Shown here one piece after another: positions 40,528-49,477 of a stretch of 50,001 nt of DNA. Every line of letters starts with the position of its first letter. The first letter of the stretch is position 1. Under the pieces are notes generated by a model. The model was not told where the DNA came from. It saw nothing but the letters and a program-made list of their open reading frames with translations, and made no database searches. Origin of the DNA: Oscillospiraceae bacterium (lineage in GTDB: Bacteria; Bacillota; Clostridia; Oscillospirales; Acutalibacteraceae); contig CACYCR010000158.1 of NCBI GenBank assembly GCA_902772935.1, forward strand, positions 1-50,001, written 5' to 3'. Position numbers and translations under genes: made by a program.

Positions 40528-41381
40528 TAATCGCACTGCAGGTCAACCTGACAAGAGAACACGCGCAGGAAGTGACAAACCGCGTCTGCGACGTTCTGAC
40601 GGCACTGGGCGCCCGGATCCTGATGGACCCGGCGATGGCGCCGTATTTTCCGGGCAAAAATATCACCTTCTGTGATGAACAGACTGCCGGTGAACAGTGT
40701 GACCGTTTCCTTGCGGTCGGCGGCGACGGTACATTTATCCACGCGGCGCATGACGCGGCGCGGTATGACAAGGAGATTCTCGGTATCAACGCCGGCAATC
40801 TCGGCTTTCTCGCAGGCCTGGAAAAACAGGAACTGCATTTGCTGCGGCATCTGTTCACCGGCGAATACACCATCGACAAGCGCATGATGCTTTGCGTGGA
40901 GCATTATGCGGACGATGTGCTGCAGGGAAAATACTACTGCCTGAACGACGCGGTGTTTGCGCGCGGACTGTCGATGCGGATGTGTGACATTTCAGTTGCT
41001 GCCAACGGAAATCGCGTCAACGAGTATTTCGCCGACGGCGTGATCTTTTCAACGCCGACCGGCTCAACGGCATATTCCCTTTCATCCGGCGGACCGGTGG
41101 TGGACCCGATGCTGGAAAGCATTCTGCTCACACCGATCTGCACCCATTCGCTGTTTGCGCGCTCTTTGATTTTCCGTCCGCAAACACAGTTGCAAGTCCA
41201 GGTGAACAATGCGGAAAGCTGTGTTCCGCTGTTGTCCTGTGATGGTGAAGAGACGCTGACGATCAACACGAACAGCCGCTTTGTGATCCGCAAGGCGAAC
41301 CGCAGTTCCAGAATCATTCGCATCAAAGCGGAGAGCTTTACGGATCTGCTGTCGCGAAAAATGATCGAGCGCAGAGTATAA
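40524..41381 (+). CDS. nadK: NAD kinase
   Basis: A 285-residue NAD kinase (polyphosphate/ATP-NAD kinase fold), source of NADP. The motif VGGDGTFIHAA starts near residue 65 and includes the catalytic Asp, LGINAGNLGFL follows, NDAVFARG binds NAD, and the conserved loop FSTPTGSTAYSLSSGGPVV is complete. The length is normal. It is linked to tlyA by an ATGA overlap and followed by argR after 14 bp. Confidence 0.96.
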   Translation: MIIALQVNLTREHAQEVTNRVCDVLTALGARILMDPAMAPYFPGKNITFCDEQTAGEQCDRFLAVGGDGTFIHAAHDAARYDKEILGINAGNLGFLAGLEKQELHLLRHLFTGEYTIDKRMMLCVEHYADDVLQGKYYCLNDAVFARGLSMRMCDISVAANGNRVNEYFADGVIFSTPTGSTAYSLSSGGPVVDPMLESILLTPICTHSLFARSLIFRPQTQLQVQVNNAESCVPLLSCDGEETLTINTNSRFVIRKANRSSRIIRIKAESFTDLLSRKMIERRV

Positions 41382-41395
41382 AAGGAGAGAGAGTC

Positions 41396-41854
41396 ATGAA
41401 AAAAAACCGACAGGAAGCGCTGCTAGCGCTCATCGAAAAAGAAGACATCGGTACGCAGGAGGAATTGATGCACCGGCTTTGTGATATGGGGTTTTCAGTC
41501 ACACAGGCAACGGTGTCCAGAGACATCAAGGCGCTGAACCTGATCAAAACGCCGGTCGCGGACGGGCAGTACAAATATACATTGCCGCAACGGACAAGCG
41601 AAGACATCATGGACAAGTTTCAGTCCATTCTTTCCCACGCCGTGCTGCGTGTGGATTCAGCGAACAACATTGTCTGCGTAAAATGTTATTCCGGCATGGC
41701 GAGCGCAGCTTGCGCCGCAGTGGATGAGATCGTTGACGAACGCATTGTCGGCACGCTCGCGGGCGACGACACTTTCTTTGCCCTGTGTCGTGATGAGCCA
41801 TGTGCAGGGGCATTTGCTGCGGAATTGCAGCGCCTTTCGAAAGCCGGACAATGA
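41396..41854 (+). CDS. argR: Arginine repressor ArgR
   Basis: A 152-residue hexameric regulator of arginine synthesis and catabolism. The N-terminal winged helix has TQEELMHRLCDMGFSVTQATVSRDIKAL, with the SR of the recognition helix. The C-terminal core has the arginine-binding GTLAGDDTFFALCRD, with both Asp residues. Shine-Dalgarno AAAGGAG lies before ATG 41396. In Firmicutes argR commonly stands before recN, as here. Confidence 0.96.
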   Translation: MKKNRQEALLALIEKEDIGTQEELMHRLCDMGFSVTQATVSRDIKALNLIKTPVADGQYKYTLPQRTSEDIMDKFQSILSHAVLRVDSANNIVCVKCYSGMASAACAAVDEIVDERIVGTLAGDDTFFALCRDEPCAGAFAAELQRLSKAGQ

Positions 41855-41887
41855 TTCCCGGCAAAAAAAAACCAAAGGAGGCTTCCC

Positions 41888-43558
41888 ATGCTGACGGAAC
41901 TGAAAATTGAAAACGTTGCCGTGATTGAACAGGCGGCGATCCGTTTTGACGGGGGCCTGAATGTTCTGACCGGTGAGACCGGTGCGGGAAAATCCATTGT
42001 CATTGACGCCATCAACGCTGTTCTCGGCGCACGGACGTCGAAAGAAGTCGTCCGCAGCGGTGCAAAAGATGCAAAAGTGACGGCATTCTTTGACGAGGTA
42101 CCGCCTGCGGCGCTTGCGGTGCTGCGGGAATTCGATCTGGATGCAGACGCCGAAGACGGGCTGTTGTTGACGCGCAGCATTGCGCAGGACGGCCGTTCGG
42201 TCTGCCGGGTCAACGGTCAATCCGTGACTGCCGCCATGCTGCGGCAGATCGGGCGAGAGCTGATCACCATCTGCGGACAGCATGACAGTCAGCGTCTTTT
42301 GCAAAAGGAATGTCATCTGGATTATGTGGACCGACTGGCGAACTGCGCCGACCTGCTGGAAACCTACCGGGAAACCTATCGGAAACTCCGTACGGCGGAG
42401 CGCGAACTGCGTAAGCTGCTGCAGAACGAAACGGATAAACAAGGCCGGCTGGACTTTTTGGCGTTTCAGATCCGGGAGCTGGAAGATGCCGGAATCGAAA
42501 TCGGTGAACGGGAACGGCTGAACGCGGAAAAGAAAAAGCTGCAGAACAAAGAAAAAATCGAGCGTGCGCTGATGGAAGCTGCCGCTTGTATTGATACCGA
42601 AGACGCGGACGGAATCCTGCCGCGGCTGTATACCCTCTCGAGCGCGCTGGCGCAGCTCTCCGACAGCGACGACAGCTTTGCGCCGTACAGCGCGTCCGTG
42701 GACAGCTTCCGCTATGAGATGGAGGATTGCCTGTCCGTCCTGCGGTCTGCGCTCTCTGACGCGCAGGCGCCGACGATGGACCTTGACGCAATTGAATCCC
42801 GTCTGGATGTTTTATATCGCTTGTCCCGCAAGTACGGCGACACGGAAGAAGAGATGCTTGCCTTTTTGGAAAACGCCCGTGCGCAGTATGACGAAATTGC
42901 GTTTGCAGATGAACGGCGGGCGGCGCTTGAGCAAAGCGTGGAGACGCTGCGAAACGATGTTTTTCAGCAGGGCTGCCATATCTCCGACTGCCGCAAGCGG
43001 GCAGCGGAAGGCTTCGCAAAGGCTGTTGAAAGCGAGCTTGCATTTTTGGATATGCCGGCGGCACAGTTCACGGTTGATTTTCAGGAAAGCGAACCTGATG
43101 AAACCGGTCTTGACGCGGTGGAATTCCTGTTCAGCGCCAATCTCGGGCAGCAGGTCAAACCGCTGTCCAAAATCGCTTCGGGCGGCGAGCTGTCCCGTGT
43201 GATGCTCGCGATCCGGTGCGTACTGTCGCAGAACGACGGTGAGGCGATGATTTTTGACGAAATTGACACCGGTGTCAGCGGACGCGCCGCAGCGAAAATC
43301 GCTGCAAAGCTTCGGCAGGTTGCAGCCGGACGGCAGGTGCTTTGCGTGACACATCTTGCACAGATCGCCGCTGCGGCCGACCATCATTTCCTGATTGAAA
43401 AGGAAACAGACGGCGTTGCGACCTTTACCCGGGTGACACCGCTTGCCGGCGATGCGCGGGAAACGGAAATTGCCCGGATCATCGGCGGTGACGTCGTCAC
43501 CGAAACAACCCGCTCTTCTGCACGCGAGCTGATCGCGCACGCGGTGAAGGGCGCTTGA
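41888..43558 (+). CDS. recN: DNA repair protein RecN
   Basis: A 556-residue SMC-like ATPase acting early at double-strand breaks. Walker A GETGAGKS is at residues 29-36, a coiled-coil region occupies about 150-350, the signature SGGELSRVMLAIR is near 435 and Walker B is MIFDEIDTGVSGRAA. The C-terminal part with CVTHLAQIAAAADHHFLIEKE is typical. ATG 41888 follows AAAGGAGG. The last codons contain the -35 box of the tyrS promoter. Confidence 0.96.
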   Translation: MLTELKIENVAVIEQAAIRFDGGLNVLTGETGAGKSIVIDAINAVLGARTSKEVVRSGAKDAKVTAFFDEVPPAALAVLREFDLDADAEDGLLLTRSIAQDGRSVCRVNGQSVTAAMLRQIGRELITICGQHDSQRLLQKECHLDYVDRLANCADLLETYRETYRKLRTAERELRKLLQNETDKQGRLDFLAFQIRELEDAGIEIGERERLNAEKKKLQNKEKIERALMEAAACIDTEDADGILPRLYTLSSALAQLSDSDDSFAPYSASVDSFRYEMEDCLSVLRSALSDAQAPTMDLDAIESRLDVLYRLSRKYGDTEEEMLAFLENARAQYDEIAFADERRAALEQSVETLRNDVFQQGCHISDCRKRAAEGFAKAVESELAFLDMPAAQFTVDFQESEPDETGLDAVEFLFSANLGQQVKPLSKIASGGELSRVMLAIRCVLSQNDGEAMIFDEIDTGVSGRAAAKIAAKLRQVAAGRQVLCVTHLAQIAAAADHHFLIEKETDGVATFTRVTPLAGDARETEIARIIGGDVVTETTRSSARELIAHAVKGA

Positions 43559-43583
43559 CAGAACACAAGGGAATGTGTAAAAT
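43555..43583 (+). promoter_or_regulatory. tyrS promoter overlapping the recN stop
   Basis: TTGACA (43555-43560) contains the recN TGA stop, and TAAAAT (43578-43583) follows after 17 bp with an upstream TG. The start would be near 43590, after an in-frame ATG at 43587, which supports 43614 as the tyrS start. No T-box leader is present in this short gap. Confidence 0.82.
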
Positions 43584-43613
43584 AAAATGAATAGTACGGA
43601 AAGGATGATTCCC

Positions 43614-44837
43614 ATGCAAATATATGAAGAGCTCGTTGCCCGCGGTCTGATCGCGCAGGTGACGGATGAAAAAGAGATTCGCGACCTTGTCAACAACGGC
43701 AAGGCAGTGTTTTACATCGGCTTTGACCCGACGGCGGACTCGCTGCATGTCGGGCACTTTATGGCGCTTTGTCTGATGAAACGTCTGCAGATGGCGGGCA
43801 ACAAACCGATTGCCCTCATCGGCGGCGGCACCGCCATGATCGGCGACCCCTCGGGCCGTACGGATATGCGCCAGATGATGACAAAAGAAACCATTCAGCA
43901 CAACTGCGACTGCTTCAAAAAGCAGATGAGTCGCTTCATAGATTTTTCCGACGGTAAGGCGCTGATGGTCAACAATGCGGACTGGCTGCTTGGCCTCAAT
44001 TATGTTGAACTGCTGCGTGAAGTTGGCGCCTGCTTCTCCGTGAACAATATGCTGCGTGCGGAATGCTATAAACAGCGTATGGAGAAGGGCCTGTCCTTTC
44101 TGGAGTTCAATTACATGATCATGCAGAGCTATGACTTTTACTCGCTGTATCAGCGGTACGGCTGCAATATGCAGTTCGGCGGCGACGATCAGTGGAGCAA
44201 TATGCTCGGCGGTACGGAACTGATCCGTAGAAAGCTCGGCAAGGATGCCTATGCCATGACGATCACACTGCTGCTCAATTCCGAAGGCAAGAAGATGGGC
44301 AAGACGCAGAAGGGCGCCGTCTGGCTTGATCCGGAAAAGACATCCCCGTACGAATTCTATCAATACTGGCGCAACGTGGATGATGCGGATGTCATCAAGT
44401 GTCTGCGGATGCTGACCTTCTTGCCGCTGGAAGAGATCGAAGCGATGGCAAAGTGGGAGGGCAGCGAGCTCAACAAAGCAAAAGAGATTCTCGCTTTTGA
44501 ACTGACAAAGCTCGTTCACGGCGAAGAGGAAGCAAACAAAGCGCAGCAGACTGCAAAGGCACTGTTTACCGGCGCCGTGGACGCGGAAAATATGCCGTCC
44601 ACGATTCTGGAAAAGGCCTCTTTTGATGCCGGTGTGACGGTCGTTGACGCTTTGGTGCTGGCCGGGCTTGCAAAATCGAAGGGCGAAGCGCGGCGTCTGA
44701 TTCAGCAGGGCGGCGTGTCCCTGAACGACGAAAAGGTTGCCGATCCGATGCGCCTTCTTTCGGCGTCCGACTTTGAAAAAGGCTATGCCGTCATCAAAAA
44801 AGGCAAGAAGGTCTTCCACAAGATCGTGCTTTCCTGA
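43614..44837 (+). CDS. tyrS: Tyrosyl-tRNA synthetase
   Basis: A 407-residue class I aminoacyl-tRNA synthetase that charges tRNA-Tyr. The HIGH motif is HVGH in [10 protein letters not shown], the tyrosine site includes [10 protein letters not shown] and [11 protein letters not shown], the KMSKS-equivalent is KMGKT, and a C-terminal S4 domain is visible ([20 protein letters not shown]). ATG 43614 has AAGGAT 7 nt upstream. It is transcribed from its own promoter and closed by a terminator. Confidence 0.96.
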   Translation: MQIYEELVARGLIAQVTDEKEIRDLVNNGKAVFYIGFDPTADSLHVGHFMALCLMKRLQMAGNKPIALIGGGTAMIGDPSGRTDMRQMMTKETIQHNCDCFKKQMSRFIDFSDGKALMVNNADWLLGLNYVELLREVGACFSVNNMLRAECYKQRMEKGLSFLEFNYMIMQSYDFYSLYQRYGCNMQFGGDDQWSNMLGGTELIRRKLGKDAYAMTITLLLNSEGKKMGKTQKGAVWLDPEKTSPYEFYQYWRNVDDADVIKCLRMLTFLPLEEIEAMAKWEGSELNKAKEILAFELTKLVHGEEEANKAQQTAKALFTGAVDAENMPSTILEKASFDAGVTVVDALVLAGLAKSKGEARRLIQQGGVSLNDEKVADPMRLLSASDFEKGYAVIKKGKKVFHKIVLS

Positions 44838-44866
44838 TTGTATTTGTTTGAAAATATTATTACACG

Positions 44867-44915
44867 GAGGAATCATCAGAAGCGTTTTGCTTCGGGTTCC
44901 TCTGTTATTTTTTTC
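44867..44915 (+). terminator. Terminator after tyrS
   Basis: GAGGAA (44867-44872) pairs with TTCCTC (44897-44902), and inside it GAAGC (44879-44883) pairs with GCTTC (44889-44893). A TTATTTTTTT tract follows. Confidence 0.8.
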
Positions 44916-44946
44916 GGCACGAATGTCGATTATCTGAAAAAAGATA

Positions 44947-44975
44947 TTGTCAAATGCATTGTTCTGTGATAAAAT
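44947..44975 (+). promoter_or_regulatory. Promoter of the membrane protein/GH38 genes
   Basis: TTGTCA (44947-44952), a 17-bp spacer and TAAAAT (44970-44975) with an upstream TGA lie 40 bp before the gene at 45015. It may also serve the mannosidase and phosphatase genes. Confidence 0.72.
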
Positions 44976-45014
44976 ATATCTGAATAATATCCAACCATCA
45001 AAGGAGGTTCGCTT

Positions 45015-45479
45015 ATGCGTACCAAACAGACAAAGGGGAACGGCCTTGCCATGCTCGGTGCATGCTGCGGTATGATTGCTGCGCTGCTGCATTATCTGGT
45101 TCCGACGTACTGGTCCTTCCTGAACAAAGAGCCGGAGATCGCGCTGACAATTGTTTCTGCCGTGTTCGGCGTCATCTCGCCGGTACTGCTTGCACTCTAT
45201 TTTGCCGTGCGCATTCGTGCCGGCATCGGAATGGAAGGGCAGTATAAGTTTTACTTTCCTGCGGTGCTTGCATCGGCGGTCGGGTCGGTTTTCAGCTTTG
45301 TGCTGCCGCTTGTGACCATCCGGAAGATGACCGTTTATCAGTTCGTCCCCGTACTCGGTACGGGAAGCAGCCGCGCTGCGGCAACTTTCCTGTTGTGCTT
45401 TGTGCCCGCATTTGCGGCGGTTATTGTTTTCGGCATCCTCGAACAGTGCAAAGCGCGCCGGTCGGCATCTGTTAGTTAA
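45015..45479 (+). CDS. Small four-helix membrane protein, unknown function
   Basis: A 154-residue protein that I do not recognise. It shows four hydrophobic segments: GLAMLGACCGMIAALLHYL (9-27), LTIVSAVFGVISPVLLALYF (43-62), FPAVLASAVGSVFSFVLPL (79-97) and AAATFLLCFVPAFAAVIVFGI (119-139), with positively charged ends. The ATG at 45015 has AAAGGAGG upstream. It has its own promoter and lies 46 bp before the GH38 gene; a link to glycan processing is not supported beyond this proximity. Confidence 0.75.
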   Translation: MRTKQTKGNGLAMLGACCGMIAALLHYLVPTYWSFLNKEPEIALTIVSAVFGVISPVLLALYFAVRIRAGIGMEGQYKFYFPAVLASAVGSVFSFVLPLVTIRKMTVYQFVPVLGTGSSRAAATFLLCFVPAFAAVIVFGILEQCKARRSASVS

Positions 45480-45491
45480 GTAAAGAGCTTC

Positions 45492-45508
45492 GCCGCAGGT
45501 TCTGCGGC
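45492..45508 (+). repeat. Hairpin before the GH38 gene
   Basis: GCCGCAG-gtt-CTGCGGC is a perfect 7-bp stem with a 3-nt loop, between the membrane protein stop and the Shine-Dalgarno GGAG (near 45513). No T-tract follows, so it is not a normal terminator; it may shape processing or translation of the downstream message. Confidence 0.5.
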
Positions 45509-45525
45509 AGAATGGAGATAGCATT

Positions 45526-48500
45526 ATGGCAAATGAAAAACGAATCTATACGATCGCAACCGCACATCTTGACACGGTATGGAACTGGGATTTTGAACAT
45601 GTGTTGTCCACCTGCATCCCGAACACGTTGCAGGACAACTTCCGTCTGTTCGCGAAGTATCCGGAATATCAGTTCAATTTCGAAGGCGCATACCGTTACG
45701 AACTGATGGAAGAGTATCAGCCTGAGGCGTTTGAACAGCTCAAGGAATATGTTGCCGCCGGACAGTGGAACGTGACCGGCAGCAGCTATGAAAACGGTGA
45801 CGTCAACGTGCCGTCGCCGGAGGCACTGCTGCGCAATATTCTCTACGGGAACCGCTATTTTAAACGCACATTCGGCAAGACAAGCAACGACATTTATTTG
45901 CCGGACTGCTTCGGCTTCGGCTGGGCACTCCCGTCGATTGCCGCGCACGCCGGCCTGAAAGGCTTTTCCACGCAAAAACTTTCCTGGGGCAGCGCCTACG
46001 GCATTCCATTCGACATCGGCACCTGGACCGGTCCGGACGGCCGCGGCATTTATGCTGCGCTCAACGCGCAGTCCTATTGCACCAGCTTTAAAAAGGTGCG
46101 TACCAATGACAAGCTGCTCAAAAAGCTGAACAAAAACGAAAAGCTGTATGACCTGCCATGGACCTTCGCTTATCACGGCGTCGGTGACGTCGGCGGCGCA
46201 CCGAAAGAGGAGTCCGTTGAAACGGTTTGCCGTGAAGTCCGCGAAAACGACACGCAGGCCATTAAAGTGCTGTCGACATCTCCGTCTGCGTTTTTTGACG
46301 ACCTGTCTGCGCTCGATGATGAAAGCCGCGCAAAGCTGCCGTCCTGGAACAAGGATCTTCTGATGACGAATCACGGCGTCGGCTCCTATACGTCCCGTGC
46401 GTTCGGCAAACGAATGAACCGCCGCAATGAAGAACTTGCCGATATGGCGGAGCGTACCGCCGTCATCGCGTCGCAGGTCTGCGGCGCCCCGTATCCGGCA
46501 AAAGAACTGGAAAACGGCTGGAAGAAGACGATTGCACATACCTTCCATGACGATATTACCGGTACGTCCGTGGAACGTGTCTATCAGCGTTCCTGGAACG
46601 ATTACGTTGTTGCGCAGAATCAGCTTGCGAACGCTTTCGAGGGTGCTGCAGCGGAGATTGTCAAGAATATGGATACCTCCTGGACCAAGGGCGTTGCGGT
46701 CGTTGTGGTCAACTCGTTGGAGCAGGCCCGTGTGGAAACGGTGGATATCACGCTTCCGTTTGCCGGCTATCGCTGCATCCGCGTCTTTGACAAGAGCGGC
46801 AGAGAAGTGCCGTCACAAGTCAACCGCATCGAGGGCAATTTACTTAAAGCGTGCTTCTGCGCCAATGTGGAGGGCCTCGGCTGCCGTGTCTATGATGTGC
46901 TGTATAGTTATGAACCGTGCAAGATGAATACAGGTCTTCGCTGCGGCGGTGACATTATCGAAAACTTCAAGTATGTGGTTTCCTTCAACCGTGCCGGCGA
47001 CATTTGCTCCATCGTGGACAAAACCATCGGCGGTCAGGAACTGCTGAACCGGCCGATCCGCTTTGAGATCAACAAATATGACGGCAACAAGGCATATCCC
47101 GCCTGGGAGCTGACATATAAAGAGGTCATGAAATACCCGTGGGAATTCGCGGAAAAAGGCACGATCGAAGTCTATGAGAACGGCCCTGCCCGCGTCACGC
47201 TTAAGGTCAGACAGACGTCAGGCCATTCCACGTTCACCTCCTTTGTTTCCCTTTCCGCCGGCGGACACTGGGTTTCCGTACGCAATGAAGTGGAGTGGCG
47301 TGAATTCCGCCGCTGCCTGCACAACGGTTTTTCCTTCACTGCGGAAAACAAGAAAGCAACCTACGACCTCGGCCTCGGTGTTGCGCAGCGCGGCATCGCA
47401 AACAAAAAGCTCTATGCCGTACCCGCACAGAAATGGGCGGACATCACCGACGTCAAGAGCAATTACGGCGTTTCCGTATTCAGCGATTCCAAATACGGTT
47501 GGATCATGAAAGACAAGAATACGCTGCGGCTGACGGTGGTCCATTCACCAAAAGGGTATTATCGCAATGACAGCGTGCAGGGGATGCTCGACTTCGGTCT
47601 GAATCGCTACGGCTATGCGATTTACTCGCATGCAGGCACCTATAACAACGGCACGCAGTTCGGTGCCCGCTGCTTCAATCAGCCGATGGCTGCATTCGTG
47701 ACGGGGAACCATAACGGCGTCCTCGGCAGCAATTATGCGTTTGGCTCACTGAGTCATCCCTCGGTGATCCTTCGCGCCATGAAAAAAGCAGAAGATACCG
47801 ATGAGGTGATCGTCCGCTTTAATGAGGGCGCAGGTGAGACTGCACACGACGTGACCTTTGCGCTCGGCAACGGCATTCTCGCTGCCCGTGAGGTCAACGG
47901 CATGGAAGAAGAACTCTGTGATGTGCCGGTCAGCGGCGGAAAGCTCGTGTTCTCTCTTTCGCCGTATGAAGTCAAGACCTTTGCGCTGACGCTTGCCGAT
48001 TGTGTGAGTGCTGCGCCGTCCATGCAGCAGCCGGTGGAGTTGCCCTTCAACGTCAATTGCGTCAAGGGTGAAGCCGCAATGCCGCTGCCGACGGTCAACG
48101 CTTTTATCCCTGCGCATCTCTTCCCGCAGACCGTGGACTGTGCCGGTGTTCATTTTGAACTCGGATCACCGGAACTGCCGAATGTCCTGATCTGTCAGGG
48201 ACAATCGATCCCCGTGGAAGGCAACCGCTTGTATTTGCTGGCGGCGAGCCTGTACGGCGACAAGACCTATCCGATCGTCGCAGGCAAGAATACCGTCGAG
48301 GTGAAGGTACAGGCGATCAACGAGCGTGTCGGCGGCTGGGATCTTTATAACCTCGCGCAGACGGCGTTTATTAAGACCGACCGCGTTGCCTGGGAATGCA
48401 CACACACGGAAGAGGCGGACAAGGTTCACCTTGCGGATTCCTTGTATTTCTTCATGTATGAAATCAATACGCAGGGCGCTTACGAAGTGACGCTTCCGCA

Positions 48501-48681
48501 GGATAACGGCCTTGTGATCCTTGCTGCAACGCAGATGTTTGAGCCGCGCACGGTTGCGCTTGCAAACCCGGTTGCGGAACGCGTGGAAAGTCGGGAGTTC
48601 GACTTTGAAATGACTGCGGCTGAAAAGCGCAGACATAAGAAGATGCTTCGCAAGTACCGCAGAACACCGAACCAGTCCTGA
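45526..48681 (+). CDS. GH38 alpha-mannosidase
   Basis: A 1051-residue retaining alpha-mannosidase of family GH38, typical length for bacterial members. The N-terminal (beta/alpha)7 barrel starts at once with zinc ligands in AHLDTVWNWD (H14, D16) and the nucleophile D127 in YLPDCFGFG; a further ligand is in IAHTFHDDITGTSVERVY. The rest consists of a helical bundle and large beta-sandwich domains. No signal peptide: probably a cytoplasmic enzyme for imported mannosides such as N-glycan fragments (inference). A PHP phosphatase follows 11 bp later. Confidence 0.94.
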   Translation: MANEKRIYTIATAHLDTVWNWDFEHVLSTCIPNTLQDNFRLFAKYPEYQFNFEGAYRYELMEEYQPEAFEQLKEYVAAGQWNVTGSSYENGDVNVPSPEALLRNILYGNRYFKRTFGKTSNDIYLPDCFGFGWALPSIAAHAGLKGFSTQKLSWGSAYGIPFDIGTWTGPDGRGIYAALNAQSYCTSFKKVRTNDKLLKKLNKNEKLYDLPWTFAYHGVGDVGGAPKEESVETVCREVRENDTQAIKVLSTSPSAFFDDLSALDDESRAKLPSWNKDLLMTNHGVGSYTSRAFGKRMNRRNEELADMAERTAVIASQVCGAPYPAKELENGWKKTIAHTFHDDITGTSVERVYQRSWNDYVVAQNQLANAFEGAAAEIVKNMDTSWTKGVAVVVVNSLEQARVETVDITLPFAGYRCIRVFDKSGREVPSQVNRIEGNLLKACFCANVEGLGCRVYDVLYSYEPCKMNTGLRCGGDIIENFKYVVSFNRAGDICSIVDKTIGGQELLNRPIRFEINKYDGNKAYPAWELTYKEVMKYPWEFAEKGTIEVYENGPARVTLKVRQTSGHSTFTSFVSLSAGGHWVSVRNEVEWREFRRCLHNGFSFTAENKKATYDLGLGVAQRGIANKKLYAVPAQKWADITDVKSNYGVSVFSDSKYGWIMKDKNTLRLTVVHSPKGYYRNDSVQGMLDFGLNRYGYAIYSHAGTYNNGTQFGARCFNQPMAAFVTGNHNGVLGSNYAFGSLSHPSVILRAMKKAEDTDEVIVRFNEGAGETAHDVTFALGNGILAAREVNGMEEELCDVPVSGGKLVFSLSPYEVKTFALTLADCVSAAPSMQQPVELPFNVNCVKGEAAMPLPTVNAFIPAHLFPQTVDCAGVHFELGSPELPNVLICQGQSIPVEGNRLYLLAASLYGDKTYPIVAGKNTVEVKVQAINERVGGWDLYNLAQTAFIKTDRVAWECTHTEEADKVHLADSLYFFMYEINTQGAYEVTLPQDNGLVILAATQMFEPRTVALANPVAERVESREFDFEMTAAEKRRHKKMLRKYRRTPNQS

Positions 48682-48692
48682 CAGGTACTGCT

Positions 48693-49460
48693 ATGAAAAA
48701 AATCAATCTCCATACGCACACGACATTCTGCGACGGAAAGAACACGCCGGAGGAAATGGTGCTCGGCGCAATCGAAAAAGGCTTTGACGTTCTCGGCTTT
48801 TCCGTGCATGCGCCGATGCAGCCGAAAAACGACTGGGCGTTACCGGTGGAAAATCTGCCGGCGTACCGCGCAGAAATTCGCCGTCTGCAAAAAAAATATG
48901 CCGGACGCATTGAAATCCGCGACGGCATTGAGCTGGACCGGGATTATGTGGATGTGGATCCGCGCTCGTTTGATTACGCAATCGGCGCGGTGCATCAGCT
49001 GAACTGCGGCGGACGGTTTTATGACGTGGATTACACACCGGAACTGCTGCAAAGCTGCTGTGAAAAAGAATTCGGCGGCGACTTTCTGAAGCTCGCCGAA
49101 CAGTATTACAGCACACTTTCGGATTTCATTCTGGCTGCGCCGGTGCAGATTGTCGCGCATTTCGACCTCATTGAAAAATTCAATGCACAAAACGACCTGT
49201 TTGACAGTGACGATCCGGCGTATCAGAGCTTAGCACTGCGGCACATGGACCGCATCCTGGATGCAAAACCAGACATCACCTTTGAGGTGAATACCGGCGC
49301 CATGTTCCGCGTCGGCAACCCCCATCCGTATCCGGCGCCGTTTTTGCTGCGGCATCTGAAGGCACGCGGCGCAAACCTGATCATCACAAGCGACGCGCAT
49401 TGCGTTGAGGCGCTGGATTTCGCATTCGACCAGGTTGGAAAACTGCTGAAAGAACTGTAA
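48693..49460 (+). CDS. PHP-domain phosphatase, histidinol-phosphatase-like
   Basis: A 255-residue PHP-family metal-dependent phosphatase. The first metal motif NLHTHTTFCDG is at residues 5-15, with FSVHAPM, GIELDRDY, IGAVHQLNCG, IVAHFDLIEKF and the last ITSDAHCVE forming the usual trinuclear site. The closest named members are histidinol-phosphatases of the HisK type. No other histidine genes are near, and its place 11 bp behind an alpha-mannosidase suggests it may act on another phosphomonoester. Certain for the family, uncertain for the substrate. Confidence 0.88.
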   Translation: MKKINLHTHTTFCDGKNTPEEMVLGAIEKGFDVLGFSVHAPMQPKNDWALPVENLPAYRAEIRRLQKKYAGRIEIRDGIELDRDYVDVDPRSFDYAIGAVHQLNCGGRFYDVDYTPELLQSCCEKEFGGDFLKLAEQYYSTLSDFILAAPVQIVAHFDLIEKFNAQNDLFDSDDPAYQSLALRHMDRILDAKPDITFEVNTGAMFRVGNPHPYPAPFLLRHLKARGANLIITSDAHCVEALDFAFDQVGKLLKEL

Positions 49461-49477
49461 GAAAAGGAGAGTACCCA

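Noticed and set aside
34088-43558. Folate genes or accBC between spoIIIA and xseA as in Bacillus
   Set aside because: The interval holds only nusB and a TsaD paralogue, the Clostridia-type order.
43559-43613. T-box leader for tyrS
   Set aside because: The gap is too short and has neither the T-box sequence nor a terminator.
43497-45524. 675-codon minus-strand open frame
   Set aside because: It is antisense to tyrS and the membrane protein gene and spans a terminator and promoters; no domain is visible.
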